The notes beneath the pieces were generated by a model. The model was not told the DNA's origin, made no database searches, and saw nothing but the letters and a program-made list of their open reading frames with translations. Source: Bacteroidales bacterium UBA6445 (GTDB lineage Bacteria > Bacteroidota > Bacteroidia > Bacteroidales > UBA932). From it: 64,000 nt of DNA. Both the position numbers and the translations under genes were made by a program. Shown here piece by piece: positions 54,464-62,024 of the stretch. Position 1 is the stretch's first letter. Every line of letters begins with the position of its first letter. Location of the stretch: contig DJOF01000023.1 in NCBI GenBank assembly GCA_002439585.1, forward strand, positions 1 through 64,000, in the 5' to 3' direction.

Positions 54464-56701
54464 TTATTTTACCCTTTCGGGTACTATCTCCTTCGGCTTG
54501 TTGCGCAGGACAATCTCTCCGCTCACAACATCCGCTTCTACAACGGAATCCTTGTGTACCGTACCATCGAGTATTGCCTTTGCAAGCAGATTGACAAGTT
54601 CTCTCTGCATAACCCTCTTGATAGGTCTTGCACCGAAGGCCGGATCATAGCCCTTGTCGGTCATGTAGTCTTCGAAAGCCTCGGTAAAGGTGATCTCTAC
54701 ACCATCTTCAGAGAGCTTCTTTTGAAGGTCTGCCATCTGGATATGAAGGATCTCTCTTATATCATTCTTGGTAAGAGGCTCGAACATAATGATCTCATCA
54801 ATTCTGTTCAAGAACTCAGGCCTTATGGTCTGCTTGAGCAACTCGATGATCTTACCTCGACATTCGTCAAGCATTGAGCGGCGCTTTGATATGGCGTCTG
54901 CCTCCTGGACTGGAGTCTCACCTTTCACACCAACATCAGGCAGCTTCTCCATATAACTCTGGATAATATCCGAACCGACATTGGATGTCATTATGATGAT
55001 CGTATTCTTAAAGTCCACTGTCCGGCCTTTGTTGTCAGTCAGACGACCGTCATCAAGCACCTGAAGCAAGATATTGAATACATCCGGATGAGCCTTCTCT
55101 ATCTCGTCCAAAAGAACCACAGAATAAGGCTTACGCCTTACCGCCTCTGTTAGCTGTCCACCTTCATCATATCCTACATATCCCGGAGGCGCACCGATAA
55201 GACGGCTGACTGTATGACGCTCCTGATATTCACTCATATCAATACGGGTGATCATATTCTCGTCATTGAACAGGAACTCTGCCAATGCCTTTGCCAGTTC
55301 AGTCTTGCCGACTCCTGTCGTACCCATGAATAGGAACGAACCTATAGGTCTTTTCTCATTCGACAGACCGGCGCGGCTTCTTCTGACGGCATCCGCTACA
55401 GCATGAATGGCCTGGTCCTGACCAACTACTCTCTTATGCAGTTCGTCTTCCATTCGGAGGAGTTTCTCTTTCTCGCTCTCAAGCATCCTGTTGACCGGTA
55501 TGCCTGTCCATTTGGATACCACATCAGCAATATCCTCAGGAGTTACCGCCTCAGTAATAATAGGATCCTTGATAGCTGCCTGTTTTGCGTTCAGCTCGTC
55601 TATCTGCTTCTGGACGTTTGCCATACGGCCGTAACGAATCTCCGCTACCCTACCGTAGTCTCCTGCCCTCTCAGCAGACTGAGCTTCAATCTTGAGATCT
55701 TCAAGCTGCTGGCGTGCCGTCTGAATGCCCGAAAGTATACCTTTCTCCTCGTTCCACCTCTTCATCAAAGCATCACGCTTGTTATTCAGATCCTTAAGCT
55801 GATCATTGATCTTCTCAAGTTTAAGCGAGACACCCTCTCTCTTGATTGCTTCCTTCTCTATTTCAAGCTGGCGTATCTGACTGTTCAACTCGGCAATAGG
55901 CTCAGGAACCGAGTTCATCTCAAGACGAAGTTTTGAAGCAGCTTCATCGACAAGATCAATGGCTTTATCCGGCAGATAACGGCTCGTTATATATCTGTGC
56001 GATAGATTTACAGCTGCAATCAGAGCGTCATCTTCTATACGTACCCTGTGATGATTCTCGTATTTCTCTTTAAGACCCCTCAAGATTGCTATTGACTCTG
56101 CTGGCGTAGGTTCATCAACCATCACCATCTGGAATCTTCTCTCAAGCGCCTTGTCGGCCTCGAAATATTTCTGGTATTCGTCAAGAGTAGTCGAACCTAT
56201 AGTCCTCAATTCGCCCCTTGCCAAAGCCGGTTTCAGGATATTTGACGCATCCATAGCTCCGGAAGCTCTTCCGGCACCGACCAAGGTATGTATCTCATCT
56301 ATGAACAGAATTATCTGTCCCTGACTGTCGACAACGTCTTTCACGACGCCTTTGAGTCTCTCCTCGAATTCACCTTGATACTTGGCTCCAGCTATAAGAG
56401 CACCCATATCCAATGAATATACAGTCTTGTCTTTAAGATTGTCTGGGACAGCCCCATCCACGATCTTTTGGGCAAGACCTTCTGCTATAGCTGTCTTGCC
56501 GACACCTGGCTCACCGACTAGAATAGGATTATTCTTAGTCCTTCTGCTCAGTATCTGCAAGACACGCCTGATCTCCTCGTCCCTACCGATGACTGGATCG
56601 AGTTTTCCTTTCGATGCCAGTTCATTGAGGTTAGTGGCGAATTTGCTCAGAAACTCAAGCTTGCCTTGGCTTACGTTACTCTGATTTGTGTTGTTATCCA
56701 T
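54464..56701 (-). CDS. clpB: ClpB disaggregase lacking the N-terminal domain
   Basis: A 745-residue Hsp100 ATPase that, with DnaK, recovers aggregated proteins. It has the first AAA module (GEPGVGKTAIAEGLA, ILFIDEIHTLVGAG), the long coiled middle domain (about 255-385) that separates ClpB from ClpC, and the second AAA module (GTTGVGKTELAKALAEFLF, VVLLDEIEKAHPDVFNILLQVLDDGRLTD, FLNRIDEII). The usual N-domain of about 150 residues is missing; only about 20 residues precede KFATNLNELASKGKLDPVIGRD. A good AAAGGAG site lies about 11 bases before ATG 56701, supporting this start. Confidence 0.92.
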   Translation of the reverse strand: MDNNTNQSNVSQGKLEFLSKFATNLNELASKGKLDPVIGRDEEIRRVLQILSRRTKNNPILVGEPGVGKTAIAEGLAQKIVDGAVPDNLKDKTVYSLDMGALIAGAKYQGEFEERLKGVVKDVVDSQGQIILFIDEIHTLVGAGRASGAMDASNILKPALARGELRTIGSTTLDEYQKYFEADKALERRFQMVMVDEPTPAESIAILRGLKEKYENHHRVRIEDDALIAAVNLSHRYITSRYLPDKAIDLVDEAASKLRLEMNSVPEPIAELNSQIRQLEIEKEAIKREGVSLKLEKINDQLKDLNNKRDALMKRWNEEKGILSGIQTARQQLEDLKIEAQSAERAGDYGRVAEIRYGRMANVQKQIDELNAKQAAIKDPIITEAVTPEDIADVVSKWTGIPVNRMLESEKEKLLRMEDELHKRVVGQDQAIHAVADAVRRSRAGLSNEKRPIGSFLFMGTTGVGKTELAKALAEFLFNDENMITRIDMSEYQERHTVSRLIGAPPGYVGYDEGGQLTEAVRRKPYSVVLLDEIEKAHPDVFNILLQVLDDGRLTDNKGRTVDFKNTIIIMTSNVGSDIIQSYMEKLPDVGVKGETPVQEADAISKRRSMLDECRGKIIELLKQTIRPEFLNRIDEIIMFEPLTKNDIREILHIQMADLQKKLSEDGVEITFTEAFEDYMTDKGYDPAFGARPIKRVMQRELVNLLAKAILDGTVHKDSVVEADVVSGEIVLRNKPKEIVPERVK

Positions 56702-56748
56702 ATAAAATATCTCCTTTTGCCCTCCGGAGTACACTCTGCAATGAAAGC

Positions 56749-56776
56749 AGCCGCTCGTTCCGAAGAACAAACGGCT
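56749..56776 (-). promoter_or_regulatory. UUCG-capped stem-loop in the clpB leader
   Basis: On the minus strand, a 12-bp stem with two G-U pairs closes a UUCG tetraloop, about 50 bases before the clpB ATG. A second small hairpin (ATTCCG-TTGC-CGGAAT) lies at 56791-56806. No U-tract follows, so it may be a leader structure or a weak terminator after secG. Confidence 0.45.
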
Positions 56777-56825
56777 GTAGTCCAAAATATATTCCGTTGC
56801 CGGAATGTATGACAATTTGTCAGTA

Positions 56826-57185
56826 CTATTCTGCAGGTGCAGAAGGTGTGGCAGGAGCGGATTGTGAAGGCTGCGCAGGTGACGGAGCCGGGAAAGCAGG
56901 CTGCTCTGTCGCTGCTTTCTCTATATCATTGGTGATATCCACCTGATTATTTGACATTCCTGTAGTAAATGAGGCAATCACAGATACAACAAGCACAAAA
57001 GAAACAAGTCCCCACGTAACTTTCTCAAGGATGTTTGCTGTCTGCCTTACTCCGAAAGTCTGGTTGCCTGCAACGAAATTACTTGCCATGCTGTCGCCCT
57101 TGCCGCTCTGCAACAATACTACGATTGTAAGGAGAATGCTCGCCAATACAATCAATACCACAAGAATAGTAAAGAGTATATTCAT
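56826..57185 (-). CDS. secG: Preprotein translocase subunit SecG
   Basis: A 119-residue protein with two transmembrane helices (TILVVLIVLASILLTIVVLLQ and TWGLVSFVLVVSVIASFTTG). The conserved loop LQSGKGDSMASNFVAGNQTFGVRQTANILEKVTW joins them. A Pro/Ala/Ser-rich tail ends it. It assists SecYE at the inner membrane. It is eight bases after a small helical gene, within the group running from the sigma-54 activator to secG. Confidence 0.95.
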   Translation of the reverse strand: MNILFTILVVLIVLASILLTIVVLLQSGKGDSMASNFVAGNQTFGVRQTANILEKVTWGLVSFVLVVSVIASFTTGMSNNQVDITNDIEKAATEQPAFPAPSPAQPSQSAPATPSAPAE

Positions 57186-57193
57186 AATTCGAT

Positions 57194-57784
57194 TTATTTT
57201 TCCAATTGTCTCAACCTGTCAATAAGACTTGCAAAGTAAGCACTTTTTTCTGGGAATGCCAAAATAAGTTTGTCATAGATTCGTATGGCCTCTTCATAAT
57301 ACCCCTGCTCTGCATAGATACCGGCCATCGTCTCGGTACAGAAATCCACATCATCCGTATCAGAAAGATTGGAAGTTTCTGAAGTACGCTTTGCCTTAAA
57401 TCGAGCAAAAACAGCATCCTCATCACGCCTGACCTCTTCATATTGAGAGCGAGTAAAGAAATCTCCCCCAGGAATTCTCTTCTCCTTAGCCACCTTGTCA
57501 GTACTGTTCTTTTTTCCATCTATATAGGAAGCAAGCAGGGTCTCCAAGTCGTCATCAGAATAATCTACCACTGATGCCCTGCGGAACAGTTTTGCTATAA
57601 TCTCCCTATCAACTACATACATCGCTTGGTCGGCAAACTGGGATTCTCCCCAACTGTCAGCCCCAAGACCTGCCATCCGACGGCACAACTCAACCCGTGC
57701 ACCTGCATACCAAGGATATATATTCACAACCCCGGCAAGCTCATCCATTGTCAAAGACTTGAGATCAATAGTCTTGTTCTCCAT
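57194..57784 (-). CDS. Hypothetical TPR-like helical protein
   Basis: A 196-residue cytosolic protein. It begins with a short motif LTMDELAGVVNIYPWYAGARVELCRRM, common to an uncharacterised Bacteroidetes family. It ends with a single TPR-like pair (TMAGIYAEQGYYEEAIRIYDKLILAFPEKSAYFASLIDRLRQ). No enzymatic motif is seen. It is consistently found between lptE and secG in this order in related genomes, as far as I recall, and is cotranscribed here (9 bases after lptE). ATG 57784 is chosen over a GTG at 57787. Confidence 0.75.
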   Translation of the reverse strand: MENKTIDLKSLTMDELAGVVNIYPWYAGARVELCRRMAGLGADSWGESQFADQAMYVVDREIIAKLFRRASVVDYSDDDLETLLASYIDGKKNSTDKVAKEKRIPGGDFFTRSQYEEVRRDEDAVFARFKAKRTSETSNLSDTDDVDFCTETMAGIYAEQGYYEEAIRIYDKLILAFPEKSAYFASLIDRLRQLEK

Positions 57785-57796
57785 CACATCTATTTA

Positions 57797-58315
57797 TTAC
57801 CAGTTCGCCACCGTAGCGTTGAATATATCTTCGCATATCTTCTCTATAATCTCTTCTGTAAGAGAACTTTCAACCGCATCAAGAGACTGCGTGGAATCAT
57901 AGTCCGCATATGCGGAGAAAGACTTCCCGTCAAAATCATCTTCCGGATACTTCCTATTGGTAAATGATATCTTCACTGTGACAGTCAGACGGTTCTGAGC
58001 TGCAACTTCATCGGCTGTCACGGCCATGGCTCGGACATCGTAACCGGTAATCTCTCCTGCGATCTCAATATCCCCATCCATATCGACCTGTTCAAGCCTT
58101 GTCATCTTTCGAAATTTGTCCTTGAGAGCCTCTGTCATGTCATTGCTTAATGTAGGATTGACTTTAAGAGCCTTATACTCGAAATAATCAATGGTCACAG
58201 TCTTCACATCTGGCTGGATAGAAGTACCGGAAAATGAATATATTCCGCATTCCGTCATGACAAATGCGGCCAATCCTATGCAACATAGGCGTACTACTTC
58301 CTGTACAAGTCTCAT
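57797..58315 (-). CDS. lptE: LPS-assembly lipoprotein LptE (Bacteroidetes type)
   Basis: A 172-residue lipoprotein (signal peptide ending VMTEC). The mature part starts GIYSFSGTSIQPDVKTVTIDYFEYKA, the family signature. A two-layer alpha/beta body follows, including DIEIAGEITGYDVRAMAVTADEVAAQNRLTVTVKISFTN. It plugs the LptD barrel that inserts lipopolysaccharide in the outer membrane. It starts four bases after the sigma-54 activator stop. Confidence 0.88.
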   Translation of the reverse strand: MRLVQEVVRLCCIGLAAFVMTECGIYSFSGTSIQPDVKTVTIDYFEYKALKVNPTLSNDMTEALKDKFRKMTRLEQVDMDGDIEIAGEITGYDVRAMAVTADEVAAQNRLTVTVKISFTNRKYPEDDFDGKSFSAYADYDSTQSLDAVESSLTEEIIEKICEDIFNATVANW

Positions 58316-58319
58316 AATC

Positions 58320-59654
58320 CTAATCCTCCTTCTTCATATTTCTATATTCGGGCGGAAGTTTCCTATACAGGGTTCTTTCAGATATGCCAAGCTCCTCTGC
58401 GGCCTTCTTCCTATTGCCTCCATGTTTCTCCAGGGCTTTTCTTATAAGATCACTGCTGGTCTTGGATATAGACAGATCCTCCTCAGGTTCTGCCTTTTCA
58501 ACTTTCTCATGAGCCACTGCCTCTGACTCATGAGCTACTGCATCTGACTGGATCGAATGGTCATTACCCTCCTGGACATCTACATCTGATGAAGCTTTAT
58601 TCCAATATATCTCCGGTTTCGAAAGATAGTCCACATGAGCCGGCAACTCTGGGGCAAATTTCGTCTGCGCTGCAGATACCGAAGTCTGCTCTTTCTTGAC
58701 AAATTCTCCGGACGCAATAATTTTCTTCAAGTTATTGACTTCTGCACTAAGGCTATACAAAGCCTTGAAGATCTCCTGCCGGTCTTGCTCCGTGATCGTA
58801 TCAGAAGCATTGCGATATTTGACAGGCAAGGCGTTGACATCCTCCTTGGGCAGATACTCGGCAAGGGTCTTGGCATTCACTTCGCATCTTCCTGTACCTG
58901 GGGTCAGCTTCTGCCCTTCAAGAGCTGAGACCGTATCAGCTATATTCTTTAGTTGCCTTATGTTGCCTGGCCAGCGATAGGAAGTCAGCAACTCTATGGC
59001 ATCACGGGTTAGGACGATCTTGCTCATTCCATATTTATCAGAGAAATCGGAGGTAAACTTTCTAAATAGCAAATAGATATCTTCTTTCCTATCTCTTAAG
59101 GCAGGCATTCTTATCTGTATTGCATTTAACCTATAATATAGGTCTTCTCTGAATTTCCCTTGGGCGACGGCATAAAGTAGATCCACATTTGTAGCAGCAA
59201 TGACCCTTACATCGGTTTTGCTTACCTTAGAAGAGCCTACTCTCATATATTCTCCTGATTGCAGTACTCTTAGGAGCTTGGCCTGAGAAGGAAGAGGCAA
59301 CTCCCCTACTTCATCCAGGAACAACGTCCCTTTGTCTGCCTCCTCGAAATACCCTTTCCTTGCCTCAATAGCTCCTGTAAATGAACCTTTCTCGTGACCG
59401 AAAAGTTCGGAATCTATCGTACCTTCAGGAATAGCCCCACAATTGACGGCAAAATACTTTGCATTCTTACGAAGACTGGCCTGATGTATTATCTTGGGTA
59501 TATTATCCTTACCGACACCGCTCTCTCCGGTGACAAGAACTGTCAGATCGGTAGGAGCCACGGCTATAGCCATTTCCAAAGCACGATTGAGAGCAGGATC
59601 ATTGCCTATTATATCGTACTTGTTCTTGAGTCTCTGTAAATCTTGTGCGTCCAT
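58320..59654 (-). CDS. Sigma-54-dependent transcriptional activator without receiver domain
   Basis: A 444-residue enhancer-binding protein. The AAA+ domain starts almost at the N-terminus (IIGNDPALNRALEMAIAVAPTDLTVLVTGESGVGKDNIPKIIH). It has the sigma-54 contact loop ELFGHEKGSFTGAIEARKGYFEEADKGTLFLDEVGELPL and RVIAATN. A linker and a Fis-type HTH follow (ALEKHGGNRKKAAEELGISERTLYRKL). There is no phosphoreceiver or sensory domain. It is first in the group with lptE and secG. TAACTTTG five bases before ATG 59654 (minus, 59667-59660) suggests a leaderless transcript. Confidence 0.9.
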   Translation of the reverse strand: MDAQDLQRLKNKYDIIGNDPALNRALEMAIAVAPTDLTVLVTGESGVGKDNIPKIIHQASLRKNAKYFAVNCGAIPEGTIDSELFGHEKGSFTGAIEARKGYFEEADKGTLFLDEVGELPLPSQAKLLRVLQSGEYMRVGSSKVSKTDVRVIAATNVDLLYAVAQGKFREDLYYRLNAIQIRMPALRDRKEDIYLLFRKFTSDFSDKYGMSKIVLTRDAIELLTSYRWPGNIRQLKNIADTVSALEGQKLTPGTGRCEVNAKTLAEYLPKEDVNALPVKYRNASDTITEQDRQEIFKALYSLSAEVNNLKKIIASGEFVKKEQTSVSAAQTKFAPELPAHVDYLSKPEIYWNKASSDVDVQEGNDHSIQSDAVAHESEAVAHEKVEKAEPEEDLSISKTSSDLIRKALEKHGGNRKKAAEELGISERTLYRKLPPEYRNMKKED

Positions 59655-59659
59655 ACTGA

Positions 59660-59667
59660 CAAAGTTA
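59660..59667 (-). promoter_or_regulatory. -7 element just before the sigma-54 activator start
   Basis: TAACTTTG on the minus strand, five bases before the ATG. The -33 box is not clear. Confidence 0.4.
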
Positions 59668-59724
59668 CAAAAAGGGTCGAAAATATAACCATTCAATATA
59701 GATATTTGAGGAATTATTACTACC

Positions 59725-59756
59725 TTGGCGCAAATTTTGAATAATTCATATTTTTG
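59725..59756 (+). promoter_or_regulatory. Candidate promoter of the TPR/OmpA-like lipoprotein gene
   Basis: TTG at 59725-59727, a 21-base spacer and TATTTTTG at 59749-59756. Transcription would begin near 59763, about 17 bases before the ATG at 59780. Confidence 0.5.
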
Positions 59757-59779
59757 TGTTTAAATAGTTATTTTTCATC

Positions 59780-61423
59780 ATGAAAAAGGAAATCAAATTT
59801 TTGGCAGTTGCTGCTCTTGGGCTTGCCGCTGCCGCTTGTGCTTCTCCTTCTAAGATGGCAGAGATGGCCGACAGCGTCACAGTTACCTGCGACCCCTCAC
59901 CTCTTGAAGTTGTAGCAGGGAAAATCGATGCTACAGTTGCTGTAACTTATCCTGCTGACTATTTCCATCCGAAAGCCATACTTGAGGTTACCCCTGTACT
60001 CGTTTACGATGGTGGAGAGCTCAAGATGACTCCATTCATGTTCCAGGGCGAGAAAGTTAAAGACAACTACACCGTAGTATCTTCAGACGGCCAGACCGTT
60101 ACCGAGAAAGTTCATTTCGACTATGTAAAGGGTGTGGAGCAGTCTCACCTCGAACTTCGCGGTGTTGTGAAATACAAGAACAAATCCATTGACCTTCCTG
60201 TAAAGAAAGTCGCTGACGGTGCCAACACTACTTACATGCTTGCAGCATTCGGCAGTTGCACAGGATATGTTCCTTTCAAGGCTGACAATTATCAGGAAGT
60301 AATCCCTCAGACAGCTGAAGGCCAGATCCTCTACACAATCAACTCTGCAGATGTTCGCAGCAAAGAGCTCAAATCTGCTTCTATTAAGGATTTCCAGGCT
60401 GCTCTCGATGAGATCAAGAACAACGAGAGGAAGACTCTTAAAGGCACTGAGGTCGTAGCTTACGCTTCACCTGATGGTGGACAGGAACTCAATGCAAAAC
60501 TTTCCGACAAGCGTGCTAAGACTGCAGACAAGGCTTGGAACAAAGTTGTTAAGGGCAAAGATGTCGCTGAGCCTGAGGTTAAGAGCGTTGGTCAGGACTG
60601 GAACGGCTTCCAGGAGCTCGTTTCTGAGTCTAACATCGAGGACAAGGATCTTATCATTCGCGTTCTTTCAATGTACAGCGATCCTGCCGTTCGTGAGAGC
60701 GAGATCAAGAACATGTCAGAGGTATACACTGTCCTCAAGAAGGAAGTTCTCCCTGCACTTCGTCGTGCAAGATTCATTGCCAACGTTGAGTACAAGAACT
60801 ACACTAAGGATGAGCTTCTCAAGCTCGTCGAGGAGAACAGCGATGTTCTTGACGAGGAGGCTCTTCTCCGTTCTGCAACTCTTGTAAAGGATGCCAAGAC
60901 AAAAGAGGCTCTCTACAAGAAAGCCGTAGAGAAATTCAATAGCGACCGTGCTCAGTTCAACCTCGGTGTCCTCTACCTTAACAATGAGGATCTTGCTGCT
61001 GCCGAGAAGGCATTTGCAAAGGTTAATACCAAGGATGCTGACCTTGAGAACGCAAAGGGTGTAATCGCTCTCCGCAAGGGTGACCTCGCTACCGCTGAGA
61101 AGGCATTCAACGCTGCCGGTGAGGCTGGTAAGGCTAACCTTGCTATAGTTGATATCCTCAATGGCAATTATGCAAAGGCCGCTGCCGCTCTTAAGGGTAC
61201 CAACAGCTTCAATGAGGCTCTTGCTGACGTACTCGTAGGTAAGCTCGACGAGGCTTCTGCAGCACTCAAGTGCCAGTGCCCTAAGGCCAATTACCTCCGT
61301 GCTATCATCGCAGCTCGTCAGGGCAAGGCTGCCGATGTCAAGACATATCTTGAGAAGGCTAGCAAAAACAAAGTTCTTGCTGCCCGTGCAGAGAAAGATA
61401 TTGAGTTCGCTCAGTATAGGTAA
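59780..61423 (+). CDS. TPR-containing lipoprotein with OmpA-like segment
   Basis: A 547-residue lipoprotein (lipobox AAAC, Cys20). The N-terminal half is beta-rich (VTCDPSPLEVVAGKIDATVAVTYPADYF). A segment TEVVAYASPDGGQELNAKLSDKRAKT resembles the start of OmpA-type peptidoglycan-binding domains. The C-terminal half is alpha-helical with TPR-like repeats (AQFNLGVLYLNNEDLAAAEKAFAKV, AKGVIALRKGDLATAEKAFNAAGE). Codon use is strongly biased (CTC, GCT, CGT, AAG), unlike most neighbours, suggesting high expression. Probably an abundant outer-membrane structural lipoprotein. It has its own promoter and terminator. Confidence 0.75.
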   Translation: MKKEIKFLAVAALGLAAAACASPSKMAEMADSVTVTCDPSPLEVVAGKIDATVAVTYPADYFHPKAILEVTPVLVYDGGELKMTPFMFQGEKVKDNYTVVSSDGQTVTEKVHFDYVKGVEQSHLELRGVVKYKNKSIDLPVKKVADGANTTYMLAAFGSCTGYVPFKADNYQEVIPQTAEGQILYTINSADVRSKELKSASIKDFQAALDEIKNNERKTLKGTEVVAYASPDGGQELNAKLSDKRAKTADKAWNKVVKGKDVAEPEVKSVGQDWNGFQELVSESNIEDKDLIIRVLSMYSDPAVRESEIKNMSEVYTVLKKEVLPALRRARFIANVEYKNYTKDELLKLVEENSDVLDEEALLRSATLVKDAKTKEALYKKAVEKFNSDRAQFNLGVLYLNNEDLAAAEKAFAKVNTKDADLENAKGVIALRKGDLATAEKAFNAAGEAGKANLAIVDILNGNYAKAAAALKGTNSFNEALADVLVGKLDEASAALKCQCPKANYLRAIIAARQGKAADVKTYLEKASKNKVLAARAEKDIEFAQYR

Positions 61424-61448
61424 TCCAAGCTAATTGCTATACACAATT

Positions 61449-61483
61449 AAGAGGTTGGCCGCAAGGTCAGCCTCTTTTTTTAT
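61449..61483 (+). terminator. Terminator of the TPR lipoprotein gene
   Basis: A 12-bp stem (AAGAGGTTGGCC pairing with GGTCAGCCTCTT, two G-U pairs) with loop GCAA, followed by seven T residues. Confidence 0.85.
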
Positions 61484-61598
61484 GTCTTTATAAAGACTTT
61501 CCTCAATCAAGGCAAGGTAATAGTACTATAAAACCTGATCGAGCCTTAGGGGGGCTTGATTCGAGGCGGAATAACCCAACAACCTATCACTCTCCCTC

Positions 61599-61664
61599 AT
61601 TAGATGATAGTTGGCAACTACAAGGGCAGATATTAGATGATAGATGGAGCTACAAAGGGCAAGT
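61599..61664. repeat. Two 33-base direct repeats in a gene-free stretch
   Basis: Tandem units 61599-61631 and 61632-61664 share ATTAGATGATAG, CTACAA and GGGCA with a few changes. Weaker echoes (ATCAAAG, ATATCAAGGCTACA) follow to about 61760. The gap 61484-61967 holds no convincing gene. Confidence 0.5.
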
Positions 61665-61967
61665 ATCAAAGCTATACAAGAGGGAGCAGTAAAATCAAAG
61701 GCCATCAAGATGGTACATCGGAAAGATCTACAAACGTCTAATATCAAGGCTACACAGTGGCACAGTTGAAAGTGACACGATTGATAGAAGCACTTATTCA
61801 TAAGCCGCTTATTTTTATATGGATTTTCCAGGATGTATCTATGACTTCTTGAAAAGAATCGCTAAGCTATCAGACGGCGAAAAAGTCTGACGGTGAAAAA
61901 GGGGGATGGTCTCAATATATCTTTAATTTAGAAATAACACGTTTATGAGGTGATGCATAAACACAAA

Positions 61968-62004
61968 AGAAGGGAGATGACCGCAAATGCGGTATCTCCC
62001 TTCT
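61968..62004 (-). terminator. Terminator of secDF
   Basis: A long stem AGAAGGGAGAT with an inner GACCGCA/TGCGGT pairing, followed on the minus strand by TTTTGTG, 20 bases after the secDF stop. Confidence 0.8.
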
Positions 62005-62024
62005 TCATATGGATAGTGTTTGGT

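Noticed and set aside
61526..61801. Minus-strand 91-codon Cys/Leu-rich frame
   Set aside because: It follows the tandem DNA repeats and resembles no protein; no promoter or ribosome site is visible.
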